From Bacteroidetes bacterium GWF2_41_31 (lineage in GTDB: Bacteria > Bacteroidota > Bacteroidia > Bacteroidales > F082), in the NCBI GenBank assembly GCA_001769215.1, contig MEOL01000052.1:62001-126000 (forward strand): 64,000 nucleotides of DNA, read 5' to 3'. Each line of letters begins with the position of its first letter. Position 1 is the first letter of the stretch. Made by a program: the position numbers and the translations under genes. Shown here piece after piece: positions 8,717 to 17,224 of this stretch. Below the pieces are notes generated by a model that was given only the letters and a program-made list of their open reading frames with translations, was not told the DNA's origin and searched no databases.

Positions 8717-10807
8717 TTACCAGACTACAAATCGCAGCGATTCAACTATAATCCCCTTTTGATGAAACGAAACAAAATAAACCCCTGGTGTATAATTTGA
8801 AAGATCTCTTGTACTTGTTTCTTCGGTAAGCTCAAACTCATCAACCACAACGCCGATGCTATTGACAACTGCAACCGTGTATTTATGATTTAAAATGTTA
8901 GTGACAGAGGTCTGAATTTGAATAAACTGATCTGCAGGATTTGGAAATACTTGAAACAACTTTGAGGTTGATTGTTGATCGATTCCGCTATTAACATCCT
9001 GGAAACCATAGGAAATGAATCCATTTCTATTAAATTTTAACCAGGCATATTGAGGATTCTCGTTATCCATGATGCAGAATCCAATATAAATCGGCGTGGT
9101 ATCAGCAGGATCCCACCACCAATGACCATAATTATGTCCTGATCCTGAATTCGGGTCATAATACCAATCAATAAGTACCGACTGATTATTCGTCCAGTTA
9201 TAGCCCTCACCTATGCTTTCATTTTCTTTTAGTAGCTCAATCCAATCCTCATGATCGGGATGATCGCAAATCAGCACCTTGTTATCTCTAAGCGGCACTG
9301 TCTTATACACAATTCTGAATAAATAGGTGGATTCTTCATAAGTGAAATAAAAAGTGTAATCCTTTACCCCATCCCGGTTTAAATCCACTTCCACACTTGG
9401 TTCTACCCAATGAGTGGGTTTGGAAAAAAGCGTATCACACAGGTGATAATTGATGCCCTCTTCACTAGCTTGTCCCGCTCTGATTAAGTTATGATTCTGA
9501 AGAATAAACTTGCGCGACGGTTGGGATAATGCACTGGTTTTGGAAAAATTGCCGTCAGCCAAAGACAGAACATAAGCTTGATAAAATATCCCCTCCTGAA
9601 TAATACTTCCACCTACAACCTTTTGACTGACATCGAGTGTTGCCAAAACAACACCATTTTGAGGAGCAACCGCTGTATAATATTCACCTGAAAGGGATAG
9701 GGCTGCATCAACATCAAAAAGCAGGCTGTCTGAGGCTAAAGTTACAAATACCCTGTACTCACCAATCAGATTTTCATCAGCAACCGGCGGGAAACTTACA
9801 TTAATATCTGCCGTTGAATGGCTGTTTCCATTGTCCCATGCCACAACATTGTCAACTGGCATCGAAAAAGCTTCCAATTGAAATGTTGGAGATGGAATTG
9901 ACAGTACATTATCTCCCGGAATACCACTTTCGGCTACATTCATCATGTGTAACCTGTAATCCAGGTACTTATCTATCAGATCACCATCCTTGTCAGTGGA
10001 CTCTGTTGTCAGATAGAATTGAACATAGGGGCATTCATCAAGGGTATCGATCATGATACTGACATACCGATCTTCCGGAAGATGATTCATTACTTCCAGT
10101 TCATACGCAGAAGAATCATCTGCCTTTGCAAGCACCATCCTGTACTCAGAAAAAAGTGATTCCTGATGGGCACGGATAAAGGATGCACGGATGTCCCGGC
10201 CATCAAAATAATTAAACTCATCCCGCCCGAAAACAGAGGTGGCTTCCGGGGGCAACCCATCACCCGCAATAATGGGTACATTTGGTTGTGACTGACAGGC
10301 ATAATCTACCGCCCACAGAGTTCTATCAGCGTGTCTTACCATTCTAATCCAACTGTAGTACAATTGTCCTCCTTTGCGGGTACTAACCCCAATAAAACCA
10401 GTACAGTTATAGGCAAAAGGTTGACTAATATATTGTTCTGTAAATTCCCAACTAAGATCTGAATTTATTGTGTCACCTTCGTTGAAACGTGCAGCATACC
10501 CATTTGTAACCACAACCTGGCTCATCCCCAATGGATCAATCCACAGACGAGAAAAGACACCCTCAGAAGAAGGAAATTTGATAATTAAGTTGAAATCAAC
10601 CGCCCCGTTGTTGTCGATATCCGGACTCCATACCTGATCGACTCCAAGCACGAAAGTTGGGACGTTGGAATTATAAATCACCTGTGCAGTTATGGGATAA
10701 AAAGTGGACAGGAAAAATCCAAAGGTGAGGAATGAAATCACAGTTTCCTTTCTCTGATAAAAAAACTGTTTATAAACTGAGTTTACTGTTTGTTGGTAAT
10801 TTTTCAT
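8717..10807 (-). CDS. Large secreted T9SS cargo protein, function unknown
   Basis: A 696-residue protein. The N-terminus has a long basic region before a hydrophobic stretch (VISFLTFGFFLSTFYPITA, then QVIYN), consistent with a signal peptide. The first 180 residues contain 'DIDNNGAVDFNLIIKF' and 'GYAARFNEGD', and a related block recurs near residue 480 ('VDLNRDGVKDYTFYFTY'), so the protein seems to hold two related Asp/Asn-rich, possibly calcium-binding, beta domains, with fibronectin-like segments between (ATDINVSFPPVADENLIGEY region). The last 75 residues (LFQVFPNPADQFIQIQT ... LRFVVW) are a type A T9SS sorting domain. It converges on the acyltransferase gene with a 10-base gap. The lipoprotein encoded at 11360 carries the same kind of block (DLNNDGVDDIQF), so the two may be related. 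Confidence 0.8.
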   Translation of the reverse strand: MKNYQQTVNSVYKQFFYQRKETVISFLTFGFFLSTFYPITAQVIYNSNVPTFVLGVDQVWSPDIDNNGAVDFNLIIKFPSSEGVFSRLWIDPLGMSQVVVTNGYAARFNEGDTINSDLSWEFTEQYISQPFAYNCTGFIGVSTRKGGQLYYSWIRMVRHADRTLWAVDYACQSQPNVPIIAGDGLPPEATSVFGRDEFNYFDGRDIRASFIRAHQESLFSEYRMVLAKADDSSAYELEVMNHLPEDRYVSIMIDTLDECPYVQFYLTTESTDKDGDLIDKYLDYRLHMMNVAESGIPGDNVLSIPSPTFQLEAFSMPVDNVVAWDNGNSHSTADINVSFPPVADENLIGEYRVFVTLASDSLLFDVDAALSLSGEYYTAVAPQNGVVLATLDVSQKVVGGSIIQEGIFYQAYVLSLADGNFSKTSALSQPSRKFILQNHNLIRAGQASEEGINYHLCDTLFSKPTHWVEPSVEVDLNRDGVKDYTFYFTYEESTYLFRIVYKTVPLRDNKVLICDHPDHEDWIELLKENESIGEGYNWTNNQSVLIDWYYDPNSGSGHNYGHWWWDPADTTPIYIGFCIMDNENPQYAWLKFNRNGFISYGFQDVNSGIDQQSTSKLFQVFPNPADQFIQIQTSVTNILNHKYTVAVVNSIGVVVDEFELTEETSTRDLSNYTPGVYFVSFHQKGIIVESLRFVVW

Positions 10808-10854
10808 GATGATTGTATTATAATTATCCTGATTAAGCTGAATCTAGCAATAGA

Positions 10855-10862
10855 CAAATATA
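10855..10862 (-). promoter_or_regulatory. -7 box (TATATTTG) of the T9SS cargo gene
   Basis: Minus-strand TATATTTG, about 48 bases upstream of the start at 10807. The -33 position is not clear. Confidence 0.45.
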
Positions 10863-11261
10863 ATAAAATCCATTGCCTTTCTTTGAGATAAATGCTATTC
10901 TTTAAAAGCAATAAATGAATATTGAGAAATAAAAACAATTGTTCTAGTGCCATTAACTTTTGTTGGGATCCCTCAATCTTAAAATTAGCTAATCTCATAA
11001 AAAATAAGTCATTAATGATTTTTAATGCAAACAATGCAAATGGATATAGAATAAAACATATGGATCAATCTAAAACCTGTCGACTCAGCCATTTCAAAAT
11101 CGAAAAAAACACCAATCAAAACTCAATTAGTTTATATTTTAAATGACACCACCATTGCGAAAATAAAATCTCAGGTCTGGCATAAGGATTACAAGGGGAA
11201 AATTGAAGTATATTATTAACTTATCCTAACGAAATAGTGTTATACGGAATTTTATTCTATT
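10863..11261. other. AT-rich intergenic region
   Basis: About 400 bases between divergent genes. Short open frames here have no recognisable product and poor composition. The right end leads into the triplicated 20-bp repeat. Confidence 0.5.
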
Positions 11262-11321
11262 AAGGATAGCGCTATATTTGCAAGGATAGCACTATATTTG
11301 CAAGGATATCACTATATTTGT
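11262..11321 (+). repeat. Three tandem 20-bp repeats, each with a -7 promoter motif
   Basis: Units at 11262-11281, 11282-11301 and 11302-11321 differ at only a few bases; the middle unit reads AAGGATAGCACTATATTTGC. Each ends in TATATTTG, a perfect TAnnTTTG -7 box, at 11273-11280, 11293-11300 and 11313-11320. The last box lies 39 bases before the lipoprotein start at 11360. No standard -33 TTG precedes any of them at 19 bases. The period of 20 bp, about two helical turns, would put all copies on the same DNA face. Confidence 0.85.
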
Positions 11322-11359
11322 AGCGAGCAGAATAAAAGACACCATACAAAACTGAAAAT

Positions 11360-12097
11360 ATGAAGTCAAGAATTATTTTATTAATTATCTTTTTTACATT
11401 TCTCTTCGCTTGTCAAAAAGCAACCGAGGTAGTTAATACCGAAATTGTTGTGGGAGAAAACGATAACATGACAATTATACAATATGACACTGTAATTATT
11501 GGTGATTATAATTCTCCTGTTAACTTTAATATTGACCTAAATAATGATGGCGTCGATGATATTCAATTTGAATGTGAAGAACAAGGATCACCATATGTAG
11601 GACTTTTACCCTGGGCAAAGATTAACGTATTAAACAATAATATAGGGGTTTTTGGACAAAGCGCCATTGATACAAATTATTTAAATATCACCAGTTATAT
11701 TAATATAAATGCAGATAGCTCACTTTTAATTAACACATATTATAGATATACCTGTATCAGGAGGGATACCGCTGATCAAATTCAAAATATTACTCCTTCA
11801 TCTCGAATACTTCCCTTGAGTAACAGTGATACAATCGACATTAGTGATAATTATGTAATTGACAGTGTATATATTGCCGAGACAGGAGCAACTTGGTTAT
11901 GGAAAGAAGAAAATCATGGTGATACTACCATAAGATATTATAAAGCAACCTCTGATGATTGTTTTATTGCATTTCCACTTGAAACAGAAAGTTTTATTGG
12001 AGTAATGTTTTTGAATGAAAAAAAATTAGGTTGGATAAAATTCAACCTTTTAAGTAAAAATACAATCAAAATATTGGAAAGTGGAGTTCAAAAATAG
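11360..12097 (+). CDS. Lipoprotein with Asp/Asn-rich beta domain, function unknown
   Basis: A 245-residue protein with a clear lipoprotein signal: MKSRIILLIIFFTFLFAC, lipidated Cys at 18. The mature part starts with a Thr/Asn-rich linker and then DLNNDGVDDIQFECEEQG, a loop like those in calcium-binding or VCBS/FG-GAP-like repeats; a comparable block is present in the secreted protein encoded at 8717-10807. The rest alternates short beta strands (INVLNNNIGVFGQS, YININ, LLINTYYRY), and the segment near the end (FIGVMFLNEKKLGWIKFNLL) resembles the 'YAWLKFNRNGFI' segment of that larger protein, strengthening the relation. The codon use is notably AT-rich. Its promoter region has the triplicated -7 box. 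Likely outer-membrane or surface located. Confidence 0.75.
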   Translation: MKSRIILLIIFFTFLFACQKATEVVNTEIVVGENDNMTIIQYDTVIIGDYNSPVNFNIDLNNDGVDDIQFECEEQGSPYVGLLPWAKINVLNNNIGVFGQSAIDTNYLNITSYININADSSLLINTYYRYTCIRRDTADQIQNITPSSRILPLSNSDTIDISDNYVIDSVYIAETGATWLWKEENHGDTTIRYYKATSDDCFIAFPLETESFIGVMFLNEKKLGWIKFNLLSKNTIKILESGVQK

Positions 12098-12189
12098 TTT
12101 GCAGCGGACGACAAACTATAATGGAAAATAGCCACAGCTATAACATAAGCTTTTTTTAAGAAAAAATATATTTCAAATAAAATTAATCT

Positions 12190-12702
12190 ATGAGAACATT
12201 AACAATTAAAACACATAAAGAGACTTTACAGAGTTTATTACTTGATATAGGTTCACTGGGTTTTATTTACATGGTTCCAACAATCTCTCATCTGTTTAGT
12301 CTGCCAATTTATCTAATTGAGCCAATGCGGTTAATGCTAATATTTGCACTTGTGCATACAAGTAAAGCAAATGCTTTTATAATTGCGTTATCGTTGCCAG
12401 CTTTTTCCTACTTTATATCAGGGCATCCCGTACTACCCAAAATGATCCTGATAAGTCTTGAGTTGCTTTTAAATGTATTACTATTCTATGGATTGGTGAA
12501 AAAATTTAAATTTCTTTTCCCATCAATATTCCTTAGCATTCTATTGAGCAAAGCAATATACTACCTGATAAAATTTGAGCTTATAAACCTCGCGATTCTG
12601 GACACAGAATTATTTTCAACTTCTATTTACCTGCAATTGATAATGACATTAATATTTAGTTTGTATTTGTACGCCTTTTATGATCGGTCTAAAATATCGT
12701 AG
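12190..12702 (+). CDS. Small integral membrane protein, possible ECF-S-like
   Basis: A 170-residue, very hydrophobic protein with about five or six membrane helices. A short basic N-terminus precedes helix 1 (LLLDIGSLGFIYMVPTI). Between helices is a conserved-looking loop FISGHPVLPKMILISLELLLN. There is no signal peptide and no catalytic motif. The size, helix number and Pro-rich loop recall substrate-binding (S) components of ECF-type vitamin transporters, but no substrate signature is visible, so this is only a suggestion. It is followed after 20 bases by the DUF362 gene in the same direction, so the two are probably cotranscribed and may work together at the inner membrane. Confidence 0.7.
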   Translation: MRTLTIKTHKETLQSLLLDIGSLGFIYMVPTISHLFSLPIYLIEPMRLMLIFALVHTSKANAFIIALSLPAFSYFISGHPVLPKMILISLELLLNVLLFYGLVKKFKFLFPSIFLSILLSKAIYYLIKFELINLAILDTELFSTSIYLQLIMTLIFSLYLYAFYDRSKIS

Positions 12703-12722
12703 ACTCCTTATCCCAAAATATT

Positions 12723-14714
12723 ATGCAATATATAAATACTAAGTTCTATTCGATTATAAGAAAAACAAACTGGAAAAAAATTGGTCTTATCTTTCTTGGA
12801 TTTATCGCTTTTTGCTGGTTTCTAATCAGAGTAATTCCAAAACCAAGCAGAGCTGCTTATCCATGTCAGCGTGCCGCATTTCCTCTTGCTTCGGCTTTTG
12901 TTATCTGGCTCACCGGGTTATTCACGTCTTCTTTCCTATTGTTAAAGTCCAGAAGAAATCTTAGTAAAAATAATCTGGTTTATGCATTTGGATTTATTAT
13001 TTTGTTCGTTACATCTATTGTGTTGTTTCCTATAGTCAATCCTTATAGTAAGCTATTTGCAAAGAATACAGTAGACAACAAAATTGTAAACTGGGATGGA
13101 AACAGAAGAGTTGCCTCACAGAATAGCAATGTAATTACCACTTTCGATGAAGTGGGGATGGTTAAATCTACTAAAAGTGATGCCTCTGATCTGGATTTTG
13201 AAGAAATTGAATCTTTGGTAAGAAAGTCTGTTGAACTGGCCGGAGGAATAAGTGATTTGATAAGTAACGGTGATTATGTAGTGTTAAAACCAAACTTAGT
13301 GGAATTACCGCAAACTCCAACACCTGAATTTGTTGAGGTATCCGGAATAGCAACAGATTGGCGTGTTGTAAGAGCTGTAGCCAGGATGGTGCGGGAATTA
13401 AATCCTGATGGGAAAATATACATTATTGAAAGTTCTTCGGCCGTTTCAACCAGAGAAATTTTAAACTATTACAAATATACTTTGGAAAACATTCCCGAAG
13501 TCGATCAAATAATAGCATTAGAAGATAGTTGCGGAGCCTTTGAAAATTACGAAGATATTCATTTAGACAAAGTTTTCCTGAATGATACGGTTAGACTTTA
13601 TCCTGACAACATGAAGCCAAACCAGTCTCCTGAATTTTATATCAACAAAGTTTATAACAATGCTGACGTTGTCATTAGCATCCCTGTATTGAAAAACCAT
13701 AAAGTTGCAATCATCACCGCTGGTATAAAAAATGTTGCAATTGGCATGACTCCTCCAAATATTTACGGAATGTCTGAGTCATTTTTTGGCAAGTGGACCA
13801 AAATAGACCATGGTTACGAAAACTTAAATAAATGGATACATGATTTTTACCTGTGTAAGCCTGTGGACTTGGTTGTAGTAGATGGCCTTCAGGGATTTGA
13901 TCATGGTCCAACCGGGCTTGATGGATTGACCATCGAAGAAATGCAGCACAACATGAGACTAATTATCTCAGGTAAAAAAGCATTGTCAGTAGATGCCGTA
14001 TGTGGCCACATTATGAGTCTTGACCCTACTTTTGCGAACTATATGATCTATTTAGATAAGGAAGAGTATGGGGTTGGAACTATTAATTCAAAATTTATCA
14101 GAATTAACGGAGAACACGTTTCTAAAGTCAGAGAGGTATTTCCTCATAATGAACAGGTTGTTACCAACGCCATTTATTCTGATTATGAACCACCAACTAT
14201 CAACATAAAATCCACGAAAGTTGAAGGCAATAATGTCATATTCGATATTGAGAGTGATGATGACTTAAATAAAGTGGAATTAAAAGTAAATGGGGTTTTG
14301 CTTCATCAAATTTGTATTGATAACTTTTCCAATACTTCATTTGAAGTAAATGAGGAACTTTTGCCGATCGATAGCCTTACCCTGGTAGGTTATGATAGAT
14401 TTTTCAATGAGACTAAGATATCAATAGATTATTCAGCTATTGATGAATCTGAAAGTTTTATTGCCTGTCTGAATCAAAACTACCCTAATCCATTTTCAAG
14501 TACGACCAGTCTAAGCTTTGAACTAAGGACATCTACACATGTAACATTGTATGTGACTGACCTTAAAGGAAATATTGTTGATATGATCGTAAACAAAAAA
14601 CTTCCAACTGGAAATTATCAGTACATCTGGGATAAAGATGTTGCATCAGGCATCTATTTATGTAATTTGGCATGTGATGGGAAAAAGCTTATCAAAAAAA
14701 TGCTTAAGAAATAA
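12723..14714 (+). CDS. Membrane-anchored DUF362 protein with T9SS-like C-terminal domain
   Basis: A 663-residue protein. Residues 20-37, 54-74 and 86-105 are membrane helices; between the first two is the block PKPSRAAYPCQRAAFPLAS, which I associate with membrane-bound DUF362 proteins of Bacteroidota. The DUF362 domain spans about 135-480: DYVVLKPNLVELPQTPTPE, DWRVVRAVARMVREL, KIYIIESSSAVSTREIL, VVISIPVLKNHKVAIITAGIKN and DLVVVDGLQGFDHGPTG. Residues about 480-570 form a linker of Ig-like character. The last 80 residues (LNQNYPNPFSSTTSLSF ... SGIYLCNLACDGKKLIKKMLKK) match a FlgD-like/T9SS type A C-terminal domain. The enzyme activity of DUF362 is not known. Lies 20 bases after the small membrane protein gene. 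The combination of three N-terminal helices with a secretion tail is unusual. Confidence 0.85.
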   Translation: MQYINTKFYSIIRKTNWKKIGLIFLGFIAFCWFLIRVIPKPSRAAYPCQRAAFPLASAFVIWLTGLFTSSFLLLKSRRNLSKNNLVYAFGFIILFVTSIVLFPIVNPYSKLFAKNTVDNKIVNWDGNRRVASQNSNVITTFDEVGMVKSTKSDASDLDFEEIESLVRKSVELAGGISDLISNGDYVVLKPNLVELPQTPTPEFVEVSGIATDWRVVRAVARMVRELNPDGKIYIIESSSAVSTREILNYYKYTLENIPEVDQIIALEDSCGAFENYEDIHLDKVFLNDTVRLYPDNMKPNQSPEFYINKVYNNADVVISIPVLKNHKVAIITAGIKNVAIGMTPPNIYGMSESFFGKWTKIDHGYENLNKWIHDFYLCKPVDLVVVDGLQGFDHGPTGLDGLTIEEMQHNMRLIISGKKALSVDAVCGHIMSLDPTFANYMIYLDKEEYGVGTINSKFIRINGEHVSKVREVFPHNEQVVTNAIYSDYEPPTINIKSTKVEGNNVIFDIESDDDLNKVELKVNGVLLHQICIDNFSNTSFEVNEELLPIDSLTLVGYDRFFNETKISIDYSAIDESESFIACLNQNYPNPFSSTTSLSFELRTSTHVTLYVTDLKGNIVDMIVNKKLPTGNYQYIWDKDVASGIYLCNLACDGKKLIKKMLKK

Positions 14715-14930
14715 CATTTTTTAAGCCAAATGCTTTAAATGCTATTACATTTTGAAAACAAGAAATTATTCTACTACTTTCGCAGCCTTATTTGGGAAAA
14801 GTACTTTTACAAGAATCGAACCCTGTGGAAATTTGCTTAATATTCAATTTTTCGATTAAAGATCACAAGAACTTGTTCCAGGCTGAACTCTTTAAATAAA
14901 TTTTCCAGATGAGCTATTCCAATTAAAATA

Positions 14931-16367
14931 ATGAATGTGTCCTATATGTCTTTTGAAATGAAAAAAATAAGCTTAAAACAATTTGACCCATCCTATTGGG
15001 CAATATTGTTTAGTTTGTTTGTTGTCATTTACGTTAATTTTCAATATTCTGTCTGGGAATCAAATAACAGGGTAATTGTTAGCGATGTGAGGTTATATTA
15101 CGCTTATTTACCTGCCACTTTTATCTTGAACGATATAAAACTTGATTTTATCAAGAAAGGAGAGAAGAAACTGGGAGAAGGATTTTGGGTAAAAAAAAGT
15201 CCAACGGGCAACTATTCTATCATTTATAGTTGCGGAATGGCAATTCTATACTTACCCTTTTTTGTTGTAGCACATTTTTCGGCTGAAGTATTGGGTTATC
15301 CTACCGATGGATTTTCTGTACCCTACAGATTTGCGTTGGTTATGAGCAGCATTTTTTATATGATGTTGGGAGCTGTATTTCTCCGAAAGTTTTTGATTAA
15401 TTATTTTTCGCAGATTGTGGTTGGATTAACTCTTGTAATCATTATTCTGTCAACAAATCTATTGTACTACGTTTCTTTGGAAGCACCTATGACACACGCC
15501 TACAGTTTTGGCTTAATAGCGGTATTTCTATATAAAATTGATACATGGATAGACCATCCTTCTGCAAAAAGCACCATAATTCTGGGGCTTTTGGTTGGAA
15601 TAATTTCTTTGATAAGACCAACTAATATTGTTATTGTGATATTTTTTGCACTATGGAAAACAACCACATGGAGCGGATTAACGGAAAGAATCTTGTCCCT
15701 TCTTAAAGAATGGAAGTATTTAATTCTCATGCTTGCAATGTCAGTAATAATATGGTTGCCGCAAATTATTTATTGGAAATATGTTACTGGAAGTTACTTC
15801 TATTACTCATATCCTGATGATCAGGGATTTTTCTTTTTAAACCCACAACTGTTTAATACGCTTTTTTCCTGGCGTAAAGGTTTCTTTATTTATACTCCTG
15901 TGATGATTTTTGCAATCGTTGGAATAGGTTGTCTTTATAAAAACAGAAAATACTTTTTTTGGCCCGTATTGATCTATACATTGATTACCTGGTACATAAT
16001 ATCCTCATGGTGGAGTTGGTGGTATGGAGGTAGTTTTGGGTTGAGACCATTTATTGATTCATACGCGGTTTTTTCCATAGGTTTAGCAGCTTTTTTAACC
16101 TGGCTTATAAAAACAAAATGGATCCCAAGATTAATACTGAGTTCCTTGTTTATACTTTTGACATCACTATCTGTATGGAATTTTCTCAAGTATTATGGAG
16201 GATCAATCCACTGGGTTGCAATGACGAAAGAAGCTTACACTGACTCCTTTTGGCAAAAACATCCCACAGCTGAATTTTATAAAAAAATTCGATTCCCGGA
16301 TGACAAGCTTGCCAGAAAAGGAATATATAAATATGCAGATGAGACCAAAGATACTTTGGTAAAATAA
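14931..16367 (+). CDS. Integral membrane GT-C-type glycosyltransferase-like protein
   Basis: A 478-residue protein with about ten membrane helices. After the first helix (YWAILFSLFVVIYVNF) comes a loop with VIVSDVRLYYAYLPATFI, whose acidic residue is placed like the catalytic Asp of GT-C glycosyltransferases (ArnT/PMT superfamily). Loops carry 'SLEAPMTHAYSFGL' and 'WWYGGSFGLRPFIDSYAVF', the latter a block I associate with this protein type. Such enzymes transfer sugars from polyprenyl phosphate donors to acceptors on the periplasmic face. The Met at 14958 (MKKISLKQ) is an alternative start that removes nine residues. It follows the DUF362 gene at a distance of about 215 bases and precedes a family 2 glycosyltransferase with its own promoter. 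Codon use is AT-rich. Acceptor unknown. Confidence 0.72.
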   Translation: MNVSYMSFEMKKISLKQFDPSYWAILFSLFVVIYVNFQYSVWESNNRVIVSDVRLYYAYLPATFILNDIKLDFIKKGEKKLGEGFWVKKSPTGNYSIIYSCGMAILYLPFFVVAHFSAEVLGYPTDGFSVPYRFALVMSSIFYMMLGAVFLRKFLINYFSQIVVGLTLVIIILSTNLLYYVSLEAPMTHAYSFGLIAVFLYKIDTWIDHPSAKSTIILGLLVGIISLIRPTNIVIVIFFALWKTTTWSGLTERILSLLKEWKYLILMLAMSVIIWLPQIIYWKYVTGSYFYYSYPDDQGFFFLNPQLFNTLFSWRKGFFIYTPVMIFAIVGIGCLYKNRKYFFWPVLIYTLITWYIISSWWSWWYGGSFGLRPFIDSYAVFSIGLAAFLTWLIKTKWIPRLILSSLFILLTSLSVWNFLKYYGGSIHWVAMTKEAYTDSFWQKHPTAEFYKKIRFPDDKLARKGIYKYADETKDTLVK

Positions 16368-16429
16368 ATGCTGGTTAATTCAGTATTTTCTATATGCATC
16401 TTGATCTTTATTTATTAATCTACTTGTCT

Positions 16430-16459
16430 TTGAGAGTTAATCTTTTCTTTATAGTTTTG
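16430..16459 (+). promoter_or_regulatory. Consensus promoter (TTG-N19-TAGTTTTG)
   Basis: TTG at 16430-16432, exactly 19 bases, then TAGTTTTG at 16452-16459, about 20 bases before the glycosyltransferase start at 16480. A full Bacteroidota promoter, so this gene and the next have transcription independent of the upstream cluster. Confidence 0.75.
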
Positions 16460-16479
16460 CGACCTACAAATTCATAAAA

Positions 16480-17202
16480 ATGCCGCAAAAACTCTCCATT
16501 CTCATTCCTGCCTTCAATGAAGCCAAAACCATTGATAAAATCCTCGATAAGGTATTGGAAGTTACTTTAATTGGCGGAATAGAAAAGGAATTGGTTATTG
16601 TGAACGATTGTTCAACCGATAACACAGCTGTCGTAATTCAGGAATATATTCAAAAACACGAACATGTACTGATCAAATTGTTCGAACAGCCTGTAAATAT
16701 GGGAAAAGGTGCCGCCATTCACCGGGGAATTAAAGAAGCAACCGGCGATTATATCATCGTTCAGGATGCCGATTTGGAATACGACCCCGAAGAGTATAAT
16801 TTGCTGTTAAAGCCTATTTTGGATGGATTTGCTGATGTAGTATATGGTTCGCGTTTTATGGGTGGAAACCCTCACCGTATCTTGTTTTTTTGGCATTCCA
16901 TCGGGAACAAGTTCCTGACCATGTTGTCAAACGCCTTTACCAATTTAAACCTGACCGACATGGAGACCTGTTACAAGCTATTTAAAGCGGATACCATCAA
17001 ATCGCTGAAGCTAAATGAGCCCCGTTTTGGCTTTGAGCCGGAAGTAACAGCCAGAATTTCAAGAATTCCCAATATCCGAATATATGAGGTCGGTATTTCC
17101 TATTATGGACGCACCTACCAGGATGGGAAAAAAATTGGATGGAGAGATGGCCTTCGGGCTATTTACAGCATTTTGAAGTATAATTTATTTAACAGCATAT
17201 AA
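16480..17202 (+). CDS. Family 2 glycosyltransferase (polyprenyl-phosphate sugar synthase-like)
   Basis: A 240-residue cytoplasmic GT-A enzyme. N-terminal [20 protein letters not shown] is the nucleotide-binding start of the fold; [34 protein letters not shown] and [16 protein letters not shown] (the DxD-type metal-binding block) follow in the order seen in dolichol/undecaprenyl-phosphate sugar synthases. The C-terminal blocks [25 protein letters not shown] and [12 protein letters not shown] are also typical. There is no C-terminal membrane region, unlike GtrB. It would make a lipid-linked sugar, which GT-C enzymes such as the neighbours at 14931 and 17225 could use (inference). The gap to the next gene is 22 bases, so these two probably form one operon. 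Start choice follows the consensus promoter 20 bases upstream. Confidence 0.93.
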   Translation: MPQKLSILIPAFNEAKTIDKILDKVLEVTLIGGIEKELVIVNDCSTDNTAVVIQEYIQKHEHVLIKLFEQPVNMGKGAAIHRGIKEATGDYIIVQDADLEYDPEEYNLLLKPILDGFADVVYGSRFMGGNPHRILFFWHSIGNKFLTMLSNAFTNLNLTDMETCYKLFKADTIKSLKLNEPRFGFEPEVTARISRIPNIRIYEVGISYYGRTYQDGKKIGWRDGLRAIYSILKYNLFNSI

Positions 17203-17224
17203 ATCAAGCCAAAACCCAAATAGT

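Noticed and set aside
11360-16367. AT-rich stretch as a recently acquired island
   Set aside because: Base composition is lower in GC by eye, but no integrase, tRNA or direct-repeat boundary was found, so transfer cannot be supported.
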